Source: a virus. From it: DNA of 64,000 nucleotides. The notes beneath the pieces are model-generated. The model ran no database searches and was not told where the DNA came from. It worked only from the letters and a program-made list of their open reading frames with translations. The stretch covers positions 124,001 through 188,000 of IMG/VR virus record IMGVR_UViG_3300020195_000009; one strand, given 5' to 3'. Shown here piece by piece: positions 1 through 8,433 of this stretch. Both the position numbers and the translations under genes were made by a program. Positions within the stretch are counted from its first letter, which is position 1. Each line of letters starts with the position of its first letter.

Positions 1-387
1 CGATTGCAACGGCCCGGTGAACGGGGGGAGCACCAAGGTTGCCGCCCCCGGTGCCGGAGTGACCATTTCGGCGCTTGCCCCATCGATGTAAACAAGCTTG
101 ATCCAAAACGCATCCGTATCCGACAGGGAGAAGTTGGAAGGCTTGAAAATCATCCGAACGTTCTCGCCCGGTTGAATCACATGCTGAGGGCCCGCTACCT
201 CAGGGTCCACCTTTCCTGTTCTGGGGACGGTCATCACCGTGGTCGCGAAAAGACCCCCTGGGTTGTTGGCGACATCCGCCTTGAGCCGGTACTGTTCAAC
301 CAGCTCCGATGCAGGTCGGATCGGAGTGATGAGATCGATCAGGCCGGGTTTGCGACGAAGGATTGAGAACAGGCGGGGGGCTGTCAT
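1..387 (-). CDS. Hypothetical protein, 3' end cut by window edge
   Basis: An open frame starts at ATG 387-385, two bases after the stop of the zinc-ribbon gene (TGA at 389-391), and stays open to base 1, giving 129 residues without a stop; the C-terminus is outside the window. The protein begins MTAPRLFSIL and contains a proline-rich, beta-type stretch (GENVRMIFKPSNFSL about residues 70-85 and FWIKLVYIDG after it). No family is recognised. The position at the end of the virion block suggests a structural or virion-associated protein, which is inference only. Confidence 0.7.
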   Translation of the reverse strand, partial: MTAPRLFSILRRKPGLIDLITPIRPASELVEQYRLKADVANNPGGLFATTVMTVPRTGKVDPEVAGPQHVIQPGENVRMIFKPSNFSLSDTDAFWIKLVYIDGASAEMVTPAPGAATLVLPPFTGPLQS

Positions 388-388
388 G

Positions 389-793
389 TCACTTCGACCC
401 GGCTACAAGATGATCATAGGTTGCAGCCGCCTCGTTACCCTTCTCGGTACGGGCCAGCTCTTGGGCCTCCCTCCAGGAGCCGGTCTCAACCCCCTCGTAG
501 TTTGCCTGAAGGTTGGCTTTGAAGACGTGGTCCTTCTCTTTTTTGGCCAGCATGTCCCGCCGCTTCGCCCGGTAGGCGTTCTCTTTGATGGACTTGCTAG
601 CCCACCCCCCAGACTCACCCTCCTTGAGAATGAACCCTAGGTTACCGGGGGCGAAGCCAATTTGAGCTGGAAGGCCGCAGGTCTTGCAGGCGAGGGCTTT
701 GGTGCCAGCTTTTACTTGGTCGTACTCCGAGTACGACAGGCGTTGGTCGTGGGTTTCACCGCATTCAAGGCATTCGATTTGGTACGTCGGCAC
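389..793 (-). CDS. Small zinc-ribbon protein (FmdB-like N-terminus)
   Basis: 134 residues. The N-terminus (MPTYQIECLECGETHDQRLSYSEYD) has a CxxC knuckle at C9/C12 and a second CxxC at about C36/C39 (CKTCGLP), the arrangement of the FmdB/CxxC_CXXC_SSSS type zinc ribbon found at the start of many small bacterial and phage proteins. The C-terminal two thirds is charged and helical, with no recognised domain. Such ribbons usually bind nucleic acid or protein, but no role can be assigned. It is followed two bases later by the partial gene at the window edge, so the two are probably co-translated. Confidence 0.8.
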   Translation of the reverse strand: MPTYQIECLECGETHDQRLSYSEYDQVKAGTKALACKTCGLPAQIGFAPGNLGFILKEGESGGWASKSIKENAYRAKRRDMLAKKEKDHVFKANLQANYEGVETGSWREAQELARTEKGNEAAATYDHLVAGSK

Positions 794-806
794 GGTCGAT
801 CTCCCT

Positions 807-1706
807 TCATTTCATTTTCATTTCACGCTGAATAGCGTGGCGGAAAGCATCCTCTGCGGCGGTCTTCTTCTTGGGGATCTCCCACTTACGAACATGACCA
901 ATGACAGCCGATACGTGTTTGCAAACCCGATTGATCCTCTCGGGGTCTTTAATGTTCGGAGTTGAAGCCGTACCCACGGGCTTACCGTCTATGTACGCCT
1001 CACCCTTCGCATGGAACTCGGAACCCAACCATCTCCAAGCATGGCAGGAGCATGAGAAGTGGGCGTCCATCTTGGTCAAGGCTTTCACTACCCCTTTGCG
1101 GGTTGCCTTAAGCTTGACCATCTTGGGGCCGTTACCGCAGTTGACAGAGAAGATCCAACGAAGATTGCCAACATCCACTCGTTTGACGGAAACAGCGCAA
1201 GTTTTGGATCGGTCGACGACCTTGGGGTTCAACCCCTCTTCAATCTCGGGAAACCGGGCAGCAATCCGCACCAAACCCTCAAGTGGTACCAAGACCTCAT
1301 GGGCCGTCCGTAGCAACCAGAGCTGCGTCACAGACTCAACGAGGTGGGCGTTGTGACGGTTGGGGATCTTGTCCCGGTACGGGTAACGGGTCTTGGAATA
1401 GTCGTTGTCGGGTCGTTCACCAAGCCCGTTGTAGCTAGGTTGGGCTTTCGAGTGGTCGATCTCGTCCGCCCGCCCTTGGTCCTTCAACAGATCGTCGGCG
1501 TTGTCGACATGGTAGATCGACTGGTTGTTCATGGAAGGCTCTCGGGGAGGCTCGCCGGGTGGCTTTGCAAACGTAGAGGACCCAGGGATAGCGGGGTCCA
1601 AAGACAAGCCCTTCCCCGCCGGGTCACCACTGGGGAGCTTGGACTCCGAAAGTGCCGACCCACCCGCTGTGCCGTAAGGCGGGCGAATAACAAGCGGCTG
1701 GATCAT
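807..1706 (-). CDS. Hypothetical protein with SWIM-type zinc finger
   Basis: 299 residues. The ATG at 1706 overlaps the TGA of the GIY-YIG gene (ATGA), and a GAAGG run lies just upstream, supporting this start. The C-terminal half carries the SWIM signature CxC...CxH: C219/C221 (HFSCSCHAW) and C262/H264 (RVCKHVSAVIGHV). SWIM fingers are DNA- or protein-binding zinc modules. The first 100 residues are proline- and glycine-rich and look disordered. A segment LVRIAARF near residue 145 resembles the RVxxRY/F peptide seen in other proteins of this block. Function unknown; virion association is possible from position. Confidence 0.75.
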   Translation of the reverse strand: MIQPLVIRPPYGTAGGSALSESKLPSGDPAGKGLSLDPAIPGSSTFAKPPGEPPREPSMNNQSIYHVDNADDLLKDQGRADEIDHSKAQPSYNGLGERPDNDYSKTRYPYRDKIPNRHNAHLVESVTQLWLLRTAHEVLVPLEGLVRIAARFPEIEEGLNPKVVDRSKTCAVSVKRVDVGNLRWIFSVNCGNGPKMVKLKATRKGVVKALTKMDAHFSCSCHAWRWLGSEFHAKGEAYIDGKPVGTASTPNIKDPERINRVCKHVSAVIGHVRKWEIPKKKTAAEDAFRHAIQREMKMK

Positions 1707-2458
1707 GGGGAGGCTGCCTTCCCCCGCGCTCTCTTCTCGGCCTTGTATATCCGATTCTGTTCTCGCCGTCTTGCTTTACGTGCCCGCTCCTCAGGGGGGA
1801 GATGAGCGTCTCTGGCGATTGCATTCGCAGCAACCGTTTCCCAAGCCTTGCGCAACCCCTCGGCGTTAGCCTTCTGCCACTCAGGATCAGCATGCTGCTT
1901 ACGAAGCTGCTCTAGGTTCTGCTTTCGCCACTCAGGATTGGCGAGCTTTGCTTGAGCACCCCTTGAACAAGCGTCCCTGTACTCAAGGTCAGCCGCTCTC
2001 TTCTTGGCCCCCTCCGCCACATTCTTCCGCCACTCAGGGTTAGCGGTTCGCTTGCGAACACCTTCCCGAAGCTTCTCTTGGCAAACAGGATCAGCCGCCC
2101 TTTTCAATGCGGCTTCTGCCACATTCCTCTGCCACTTGGGATTTGCCGACCGTTTGCGAGCCCCTTCTCTACTACGTTCCAGAATCTCAGGGATAGAAAA
2201 GTCCACACCTTCTCCGCCAGAGGTAAGGTTGTAGCCCTTAGGAGTGAGGCAGTCGTGGGTTGCTATCTGTCGGATTTCTGCCGCAAGGAGGTCTGCGCGA
2301 ACACCTTCAACGACCTCAAGGCAAACTACCGTAAAGTTTGGGACACCATACTTACGCATCGCCCTATGTAGGGGGTAAGAGCTGCCATTTTTGGCGGCGC
2401 TCAAATGCTCCCCCCAACGCTTTGCGATGAGCTTGGTGAGCCCAACGTACCTAGCCAT
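1703..2458 (-). CDS. GIY-YIG nuclease-like protein with 17-residue repeats, first motif missing
   Basis: 251 residues. Residues 4-85 match a GIY-YIG nuclease from its second motif on: RYVGLT (the YIG strand), KRWGEHL, an acidic helix with E61, and GYNLTSGGEG at 76-84. The GIY strand that normally lies about ten residues before YIG is absent, because the ORF starts only three residues earlier and an in-frame TAG (2468-2470) blocks any extension. Residues about 100-206 are six to seven tandem 17-residue units of the type KRxANPxWxxNVAEG, resembling the NUMOD3-like DNA-binding repeats of homing nucleases. Probably a degraded or divergent free-standing homing nuclease; activity is doubtful. Confidence 0.8.
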   Translation of the reverse strand: MARYVGLTKLIAKRWGEHLSAAKNGSSYPLHRAMRKYGVPNFTVVCLEVVEGVRADLLAAEIRQIATHDCLTPKGYNLTSGGEGVDFSIPEILERSREGARKRSANPKWQRNVAEAALKRAADPVCQEKLREGVRKRTANPEWRKNVAEGAKKRAADLEYRDACSRGAQAKLANPEWRKQNLEQLRKQHADPEWQKANAEGLRKAWETVAANAIARDAHLPPEERARKARRREQNRIYKAEKRARGKAASP

Positions 2459-2467
2459 CCGAGTGCC

Positions 2468-3214
2468 CTACTTGTGCTTGTCTTTGATGACCGATTTGTT
2501 CTTCTCCCAGTTGTCCGCGATCTCCTCCAATTGAGCGTCCGTGAGGGCCGGGTTGGACTTTTTGAAGCCATCCATCACGTCCTCACGTGAATCCGCTTGC
2601 ATCGGTCCCATCGCCTCGACAGCTTCCTGAGCTGTCTGGGATAGGGCCATCTTGACGTAATGGAGGCCAGCGATGACCACGTGCCGGTTGGGAGTGGCCG
2701 TCTTCTCGATGTAGTTCGCAAGTTGGCGGAGATGCGAGGCGATGCGATTGGTCGATGCGAGTTTGAACATGGCCTGCTTCCCTTGACCCATTTGAGGAGT
2801 CGTTTGAATCGGTTGGATGTACGGCGAACGACGATCGATATGCCGGATTCGGACGTCTTTGAGAACCCGCTCCAGCTCTTCAACCTTCTCTGGCTTGAGA
2901 GACTGCTTCAACTCCTCGTAGTCAAGACGAGAGGCCGCTAGAGCCGTAGCGTCCAGCGCCTTGTCAAGCCTGAAAAGAGCATCGGGGAGGCCATAGATGA
3001 CATCCCCGGCAACTTCGTAGAAGTGGTCTCGATGGCTGGATTGCGAGATGAGCCGCACAGCCTTGTCAACGAAGTCTTTGAGTTGAGCACAACGCATGCG
3101 AGCGTCGGTCAGCTCCTCCATTAAATAAACCGTTACCCCAGCCTCTTTTGAGAGGGCAGCCGTCACTAAATCGGGGAGGGAGATACCCTCTTCGAGCTTC
3201 TCGTCTGACGCCAT
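2468..3214 (-). CDS. Hypothetical helical protein
   Basis: 248 residues, predicted mostly helical, with no family recognised; it ends in a lysine-rich tail (NKSVIKDKHK). The ATG at 3214 has no Shine-Dalgarno run before it, and the same frame stays open and protein-like for twelve more codons upstream (ATSLVASRLA just before the ATG) to an ATA that overlaps the TAG stop of the 433-residue gene. The true start is therefore uncertain. It is the first gene upstream of the GIY-YIG reading frame, and both share one frame separated by the TAG at 2468. Confidence 0.75.
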   Translation of the reverse strand: MASDEKLEEGISLPDLVTAALSKEAGVTVYLMEELTDARMRCAQLKDFVDKAVRLISQSSHRDHFYEVAGDVIYGLPDALFRLDKALDATALAASRLDYEELKQSLKPEKVEELERVLKDVRIRHIDRRSPYIQPIQTTPQMGQGKQAMFKLASTNRIASHLRQLANYIEKTATPNRHVVIAGLHYVKMALSQTAQEAVEAMGPMQADSREDVMDGFKKSNPALTDAQLEEIADNWEKNKSVIKDKHK

Positions 3215-3249
3215 CGCAAGACGAGAAGCTACAAGAGAAGTAGCGGCAC

Positions 3250-4551
3250 CTATGCTGCGAAGGCTTCCGGGAACTCCTCCAGGAGAACCCGCTTGAAGTC
3301 ATCGGATTCCGCAGCGAAGATCGCCCGGATGACGTCCAGACGATCCTCAAAGTTCAGACGGATCATCGCCAACCGACGCTTCCAGTGGTCACTGAACTCG
3401 TACTCGGTTGGGAAATCCTTGCAGATAGCCTTGGCGATGCTCTTTCGGGCGTCCGCCGTCCCATCCTTATCGATCTTGGATTGACCCTCTTCAGGGCCTC
3501 CCTGAAGAGCCCCTTGCTGAGGCTGGACCATCTGCATGTTTCCGAAGGCCTTCTTGGGGCCATTCGTGTTGCGGAAGGTCATCCCTTCGGCTTCGACGAC
3601 GCTCTCCTTGGGCTTACCGCCCATACCCGAGAGGTCGGCAATCTCAGTCCCACCCCCCGTTGAAAGGGTAGTCTGGATGCCCTCGGTCTGGGAGACCCGC
3701 TGGCCTTGGGGGATCTGAGCTACCACCCTGGACTGAGCCGGTGCTGCTTGAACCCGCTGAGGTTGAGCCGAAGCTTGACGCTGGCCCATCCCCGGCTGGT
3801 TGTTGGCCGCCATGTTGTGCGACTGAGCTTGAGGGGGGACGTAGCCGACGCCTCGGCTCATCACGTCGCCCTTATGAGCCTCCTTCTCAGCGAGATACTG
3901 GGAACGCTGATCTTCGGTCATCCTAGCGAGGACCTCTTGCTCCGAGATGCCCTCCCCCGGTCGAACCTTCACCTGTTCGGCAGTTCGGATGGCAGAACCC
4001 ACGGTGTCCGGGGTCACCCTCGTCTCCATCCTGGCGGGAGTCATGAGGGTACGAGCCACGGGAACACCGAACTCCGCGCCCCCCATCTCGATGGCTCCAG
4101 GACCCCCGTTGAAAGAACGAGCAACCCCACCACCTCGGTTCTGCTGAGCCCGAACGGATTGAGTCTGCTGTTGAGCGGCGGCTGCCCGGTCCCCACGGGA
4201 CATCACGATGCGCTCATCCGACTCGACGGTCGTGATGGCGTTCCTCTTGACCGGCTGCATCGGGTTCTGGCCAAAATCGTTGGCCGACCGGACCTGGATG
4301 TTGGCTGAGGGTGCCGCTTGAATGGGGTCGCTCGGGTCGTAAGTCTCGGAGGGGACGAGCCACCCGAGCTTGAGAGCCCCCCGAAGGGTCGGGAGTACGA
4401 ACCTCTGACCGCCGACTTCCACGTTGGTCCCGTCGAACAGGACCTCCATCTCCGTAGCAACCGTGTAACCCGTGCTTCCTAGAGCAAAGGACCGGGTTGA
4501 AACGTACGAAATCATCTGGCCGGGTTTGAATTTGATCTGATCCATCATCAT
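3250..4551 (-). CDS. Hypothetical protein, probably virion-associated
   Basis: 433 residues. The start ATG at 4551 follows GAGGAG at good distance. The first 80 residues form a compact beta-rich region (FKPGQMISYVSTRSFALG ... GGQRFVLPTLRGALKLGW); residues about 90-330 are rich in Q, A, G and M and look disordered; the last 75 residues are again folded and helical (KDFPTEYEFSDHWKRRLAMI). No family is recognised. Its place downstream of the capsid genes suggests a virion or assembly role, by inference only. Confidence 0.8.
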   Translation of the reverse strand: MMMDQIKFKPGQMISYVSTRSFALGSTGYTVATEMEVLFDGTNVEVGGQRFVLPTLRGALKLGWLVPSETYDPSDPIQAAPSANIQVRSANDFGQNPMQPVKRNAITTVESDERIVMSRGDRAAAAQQQTQSVRAQQNRGGGVARSFNGGPGAIEMGGAEFGVPVARTLMTPARMETRVTPDTVGSAIRTAEQVKVRPGEGISEQEVLARMTEDQRSQYLAEKEAHKGDVMSRGVGYVPPQAQSHNMAANNQPGMGQRQASAQPQRVQAAPAQSRVVAQIPQGQRVSQTEGIQTTLSTGGGTEIADLSGMGGKPKESVVEAEGMTFRNTNGPKKAFGNMQMVQPQQGALQGGPEEGQSKIDKDGTADARKSIAKAICKDFPTEYEFSDHWKRRLAMIRLNFEDRLDVIRAIFAAESDDFKRVLLEEFPEAFAA

Positions 4552-4616
4552 TTGGAGGCTCCTCTATAGGGGTGCTTACCCCCTACTCATAGGGATCCCA
4601 TAAAAGGATTCATGCC

Positions 4617-5081
4617 CTAGCCAGCCCGGGGGCCACAAAACTCACACGAGGCTTTAGGAACTCGATGCCACCTTACGTGTGTGTGGTAGCGACCTAGCTT
4701 TGACGCCTCTAGGTTCACCTGAGAAGAATCGACGGATCGAGACCAAGGTAGAGGCCCCCCGAAGTCCCATAGCTGCACTTCCTCTATGGCTAGAAACCCA
4801 AGGGAGAGGCGACATTCGTTGATAAAGATGAGCAGCTCTGAAGAAATCCAAAAGAACTCTCTGGTGAGAGTAATGCGGTCCTTCTTAAACTGGAAGTGGA
4901 CCTCTTTTTCAGGGGTGTTGGTCCAAGCGAGGAGGGCGATTCTTCGGAACGTATTTGTTCGGAGGTTGTAGAGCCGAGTGGTGATTCGAGCACTAACTCC
5001 GATCTTTACCACATTTGGCTCAACGAGGGCGATGTAGGTGCCCTTAGTTGCCGGGGCCGGAAGGTCTACGAGGTGAACCAT
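4617..5081 (-). CDS. T5orf172/MUG113-like GIY-YIG superfamily protein
   Basis: 154 residues. Residues 13-90 fit the T5orf172 domain: GTYIALVEPNVVKIGVS (GxxY...VKIG), RLYNLRTNT, the conserved E-x-H in PEKEVHFQF and REFFW. These domains belong to the GIY-YIG nuclease superfamily and often sit in phage and virus regulatory proteins. The C-terminus adds a CxxC near the end (SCEFCG), a half knuckle that may pair with another protein or be vestigial. Ends in a short gap after the 433-residue gene start. No upstream partner; function in this phage unknown. Confidence 0.75.
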   Translation of the reverse strand: MVHLVDLPAPATKGTYIALVEPNVVKIGVSARITTRLYNLRTNTFRRIALLAWTNTPEKEVHFQFKKDRITLTREFFWISSELLIFINECRLSLGFLAIEEVQLWDFGGPLPWSRSVDSSQVNLEASKLGRYHTHVRWHRVPKASCEFCGPRAG

Positions 5082-5147
5082 GGCTCTACAAAACGAGCGG
5101 GGGTGGGCCCTCCTCAGGACCCACCCCTCGTATCGCCTCGTCGTCGG

Positions 5148-5477
5148 TCACTTCTTGCGGCTGGCTTTGCTCGTATCCGGGAGTTGCCCCACCGTCACCT
5201 TGAGGGCCTTCACGAACCGAGCCTTGAGCTTCTTGGACGCAGGCTTCGCTGGAACGGTCATCGTCGCTCCCGTTGCCGGGTTGCGGGCCTTCCGCTCCTG
5301 CTTCGGGGGGACCTTCACGAGGAGAAGCTTCGCGATCCCAGGGACAACGAACTTCCCATCCTTCTTGAGGGTCTTTCCGCAGACCAAGTTCAAGGCGTTG
5401 AGAAACGCCTTCACATGAGTCTTGGTCGTCCCGTCCATCTCTTCCGCGATTGCAGTGATGAGTTGCGTCTTTGTCAT
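5148..5477 (-). CDS. HU-family DNA-binding protein
   Basis: 109 residues, close to the usual 90-100 of HU/IHF proteins. The N-terminal helices (MTKTQLITAIAEEMDGTTKTHVKAF) and the beta-arm region with GKFVVPGIAKL, KARNPATGATMTVPAK and the final helix SKKLKARFVKAL follow the HU pattern, including the NPxTG that precedes the DNA-intercalating proline region. HU dimers bend and compact DNA; phage versions such as TF1 of SPO1 act in transcription and packaging. A short basic tail (TSKASRKK) is added. Two near-identical 16-base repeats lie just upstream of its start (5494-5509 and 5527-5542). Confidence 0.9.
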   Translation of the reverse strand: MTKTQLITAIAEEMDGTTKTHVKAFLNALNLVCGKTLKKDGKFVVPGIAKLLLVKVPPKQERKARNPATGATMTVPAKPASKKLKARFVKALKVTVGQLPDTSKASRKK

Positions 5478-5493
5478 CTGTTTCCTTCCGATC

Positions 5494-5542
5494 TAGCTAT
5501 CTTGAGTTAGGGGTACGCTCGTTAGTGAGCTATCTTAGCTTA
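5494..5542 (-). promoter_or_regulatory. Direct-repeat pair upstream of HU gene, candidate operator
   Basis: Two copies of a 16-base element, read on the coding strand as TAAgctAAGATAGCTc (5542-5527) and TAActcAAGATAGCTa (5509-5494), lie 33 bases apart, about three helical turns, in the 98-base gap before the HU start at 5477. The phasing and position suggest a binding site for a dimeric or cooperative regulator, or paired promoter elements. No standard -35/-10 pair is obvious. Confidence 0.4.
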
Positions 5543-5575
5543 CCTACACCAGCCGTGTCACGTAAAAGCAGAAAA

Positions 5576-6049
5576 TCAAACAGAAGATGTTTGCCCGTTC
5601 ATCGATTCAGCCGCTTCAAGCATTTCCTGAAGGGCCGAATCACCTGACCCGGTTTCAACAGTACCTTGGGCCGGGTCTTCCGTAGACCAAAGCCCAGTGA
5701 GGGCTCCTGAGCCGCTGAGCATCAAAAGAGCCTGCTCTGCAAAGACAGTCTCCGTCTCCCTCAGCCTGTGGAAACCTTGGATGTGCTCCTGGACGGCCTT
5801 GTACGAGTCCTTGATGGCTTCCTCGTCCGTAGGTCCTGTCCCCTCCCAAGATTGATCGAAGGAGACTTGAATCCCCCCAACATCGTCGATCCCCTTGGTC
5901 CCTTGGAGTGAGGCCCTAAATTTCCAACCCCCAAGCCCAATGTCTGAAGGCGAGTGTTGAAACTCGAAGAGTACCTTGGTGACCGATTGAGGATCGATCG
6001 ACTTTCCGAGGAAGAGTAGGGCGTCAGCAAGGACCGAGAGGTGGCTCAT
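5576..6049 (-). CDS. Hypothetical protein
   Basis: 157 residues, acidic, no family recognised. The central part looks globular alpha/beta (residues about 20-110, VLFEFQHSPSDIGLGGWKF ... IQVSFDQ), and the last 40 residues are S/G/T/E-rich and probably disordered. It lies between the lectin-like structural gene and the HU gene, 98 bases upstream of the latter. Confidence 0.7.
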   Translation of the reverse strand: MSHLSVLADALLFLGKSIDPQSVTKVLFEFQHSPSDIGLGGWKFRASLQGTKGIDDVGGIQVSFDQSWEGTGPTDEEAIKDSYKAVQEHIQGFHRLRETETVFAEQALLMLSGSGALTGLWSTEDPAQGTVETGSGDSALQEMLEAAESMNGQTSSV

Positions 6050-6072
6050 GCCGCCTCTCTACACCAGAAGCC

Positions 6073-6681
6073 TCAGACTAGGGCTTGGTTTCCGATCTGC
6101 ACCTTGTGGAAAGTCCCGTTGAAGTCGCTTCCGGTAGCGACCCCACCGACCCCAACGAACACGTAACTAGGCTGAAAAGGAGCCCATGTGGCCGTTGGGT
6201 TGGTCCCCCACGTGGTCGTAGCCGTTTCACTCTGCCGAAACTTGGCGAACCTTGCCCCATCGATGGCTTGCTCAGAGTTCCAGGAGTAGCGAAGCCTCAT
6301 CTGGGCTCCCGCTACCTCTGCGGCGAATTGGCCGGCAGCGACCAAGACCCCCGCAGCGGATCGTTGATGGACGATAGCTTGGTTGTCTGTAGTGAGATAA
6401 ATTTCAAGAAACCGCGTTGGAGAAACGGCGGCATCCGCAAGGACCACAAGAGACCTGGAGGAGCCCGTAGCCCCAGTCGTGATCCACAGGTCAATGGCCC
6501 CTTTGATCCCTGAGATTTGCGTTACCGCGTAACGACCAACCCCAAGACCCGTGAAGACAAGTCCGGGGAGAAGCTCGGTTACCCTCGGTGCCCTCTGAGA
6601 GGCACCAACCATGGGGAGCCCAGGGTTCATCGAGAGGTCCCCGATCATGCCGGTTGGGTAGAGAATGAAGGGCTCGGTCAT
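6073..6681 (-). CDS. Putative virion protein with concanavalin/LamG-like fold
   Basis: 202 residues, almost entirely beta. Features typical of phage jelly-roll modules are visible: GAIDLWITTG, RFLEIYLTTDNQ, QMRLRYSWN and a closing GTFHKVQIGN. Such domains occur in tail and head surface proteins and often bind glycans or each other. The assignment is by fold impression, not by a signature, so it is moderate. It is the next gene after the major capsid protein, separated from it by a terminator-like hairpin at 6739-6772. Confidence 0.65.
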   Translation of the reverse strand: MTEPFILYPTGMIGDLSMNPGLPMVGASQRAPRVTELLPGLVFTGLGVGRYAVTQISGIKGAIDLWITTGATGSSRSLVVLADAAVSPTRFLEIYLTTDNQAIVHQRSAAGVLVAAGQFAAEVAGAQMRLRYSWNSEQAIDGARFAKFRQSETATTTWGTNPTATWAPFQPSYVFVGVGGVATGSDFNGTFHKVQIGNQALV

Positions 6682-6738
6682 CGTACCCGAAGGCGGGATA
6701 CAAGAAGATCAGGCGGGAGGGGACGGTACCACAAAGCC

Positions 6739-6772
6739 GAAAGGCCACCCCGGTTTCCCAGGATGGCCTTTC
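6739..6772 (-). terminator. Hairpin downstream of the major capsid gene
   Basis: A perfect 9-bp stem (GAAAGGCCA at 6739-6747 with TGGCCTTTC at 6764-6772) sits 29 bases after the stop of the capsid gene in the transcribed direction. The 3' arm ends in TTTC and is followed by GGCTTT, so it is not a classical U-tract terminator, but its position fits termination or stabilisation of the capsid mRNA. Confidence 0.6.
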
Positions 6773-6800
6773 AACAGTGGCTTATTCAGCCTGCTTCGTG

Positions 6801-7673
6801 TCAGACGCGGGTGACGATCAACCGTGTGAGACCACGTGGGTTGAACGCCCCTATACCCACGTTCTCGAAACATGAGAAGCCGATTGTCCGGGCCTTCGGA
6901 TCGTCCGCGGAAAGCACGGTGAGTTCCGTGCGGACCGGGAAGCGGCCGAAGTTCTCCGGCTCGGCGCAGATGTACACGAACCCGGCTGGAACCAGCCGCG
7001 ACGTGATGATCTGAGCACCCCAGAGAGTGGCCTGGAGGCCAGTCTTGAGGAGGACTGCCTGGCTCTCGATGTCCAGGATGTCCCGACCGAACTTGCGGAT
7101 GTCCGCGTAGTCCGTCGCATTCATGTAGATACGAGCGACCCGGAGGTCGTGACGTTCCACTTCTGCGAAGGCGTCCGCGAGGACCGAGGGGCTGATCGGA
7201 GCCACGACGTTGATGTCGGGGTTCGTCTGGCCGGGGAGGGTGTCGAAGCCCGAGACAGCGATGCTGTCGAGGACGGCGAACACACGCTCATCTTCGGCTG
7301 CCTGGATCTGCGCCTTGGCGAGGTCCTGGCTGCGTTCGATGAGGTCGAAGCGGCGCTCCTTGATCTGCGTGAGCGGGATCTCCGGGTTCGAGGCGATCTC
7401 GAACAGCGGGAAGATCACGCGACGAGGCTTCTGGATGGCGAGAATGTTCTCGCCCTCTTCGCCGACGACGTAGGCCGTGACGTCCGGGTCCTTGTCGTAG
7501 ATCGGAAGGGCTCCGTCCGGGAGCTGCTCCACCAAGAAGGTCTTACGACCCACTGCCGTGTAGTCACGGCGAAGGCGAAGCGGTTGGATCATGGAAGCAG
7601 CGAGCTTCGCTCGGCCAGCGGCCGTTTTGATGTACTCGCTGATGATCTGCTGCTTGATGTCGTTGGATACCAT
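6801..7673 (-). CDS. Major capsid protein (HK97 fold)
   Basis: 290 residues, the usual size of a non-extended HK97-type capsid subunit. The order is typical: an N-terminal helix, an E-loop region with acidic VVGEEGE, a P-domain spine helix (RRFDLIERSQDLAKAQIQAAED), an A-domain with AFAEVERHDL, YMNATDYADIRKFG, and a closing GFSCFENVGIGAFNPRGLTRLIV, which is the usual end of A-domain/P-domain strands. The gene is preceded by a candidate decoration protein and, further upstream, scaffold, protease and portal, the standard head order. A hairpin follows it. Very likely the most abundant virion protein. Confidence 0.92.
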   Translation of the reverse strand: MVSNDIKQQIISEYIKTAAGRAKLAASMIQPLRLRRDYTAVGRKTFLVEQLPDGALPIYDKDPDVTAYVVGEEGENILAIQKPRRVIFPLFEIASNPEIPLTQIKERRFDLIERSQDLAKAQIQAAEDERVFAVLDSIAVSGFDTLPGQTNPDINVVAPISPSVLADAFAEVERHDLRVARIYMNATDYADIRKFGRDILDIESQAVLLKTGLQATLWGAQIITSRLVPAGFVYICAEPENFGRFPVRTELTVLSADDPKARTIGFSCFENVGIGAFNPRGLTRLIVTRV

Positions 7674-7696
7674 GTTCGTGCCTTTCTTCCTTCCGC

Positions 7697-8347
7697 TCAG
7701 ATCCGAAGATCCAGCACGAGCATGGGGGTGCTGGCGTCAGGGGCAGCCTTGACGATGCCAACAACAGTTGGGGCGGTCGGAGTGGTGGCGTACGCTACCG
7801 CTGCGAAGAGCTGCTCATAGGCGTCGTCCGGGTTGTTCGTGAGAAGCCCGTTCGCCGAGGCGTAGAGACGGTCACCCGCCGCGTAGACGAGGTCGTCACC
7901 AGCATTGCCGGGACCCGTCGCCTGTTGGATCTTGGTCTCGTAGATCGTGACCCCGATCGTCGAACCCGCCCCACAGACGTAGGAGCCTCGACCAGAAGCC
8001 GGACCTGGGGTGTTCTCGAAGGCGTTGCCGACAGCATCGTTGAGATAGATGCCGAGAGGCATGATGCCAGCGAGGAACACCGGGCCAGCGGTGGTGAACG
8101 CACCTCCGTGGAGGTTGTTGCCGACTTGAGGTCGCGTGAAAGCGACCGATCCACCCAGAACGCCGACCTTGGTGATGCCGGCGAGAGTGGTGCTCTTGGT
8201 TGTTGCGCCCGTGTAGACGACAGGGTTCGCCTGGGTGAAGGCATCTGCCGTGAGGGCACCAACCGCGTTGCGGGTGACCACATGAAACAGATGAACTCGA
8301 CCAGAGGTTTCCTTGAAGTCACCCGAGCTTTGTCCGCGCATGCTCAT
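7697..8347 (-). CDS. Putative capsid decoration/stabilisation protein
   Basis: 216 residues, glycine-, alanine- and threonine-rich and beta-predicted, starting at ATG 8347 behind AGGAG. It sits directly upstream of the major capsid gene (23 bases), the common position of head decoration proteins of the phage lambda gpD or L-type. Sequence contains many short hydrophobic strands (VGVLGGSVAFTRP, FLAGIMPLGIYL, MLVLDLRI at the end). The assignment rests on gene order and composition; no signature is recognised. Confidence 0.6.
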   Translation of the reverse strand: MSMRGQSSGDFKETSGRVHLFHVVTRNAVGALTADAFTQANPVVYTGATTKSTTLAGITKVGVLGGSVAFTRPQVGNNLHGGAFTTAGPVFLAGIMPLGIYLNDAVGNAFENTPGPASGRGSYVCGAGSTIGVTIYETKIQQATGPGNAGDDLVYAAGDRLYASANGLLTNNPDDAYEQLFAAVAYATTPTAPTVVGIVKAAPDASTPMLVLDLRI

Positions 8348-8433
8348 TGAATGCGTCTCCTATGGGCGGGAAAGCGTTGGGGGTCTTCACATCTACATTT
8401 GCATCTAGGCAACCACCGAAGTGATTGAGAGAG

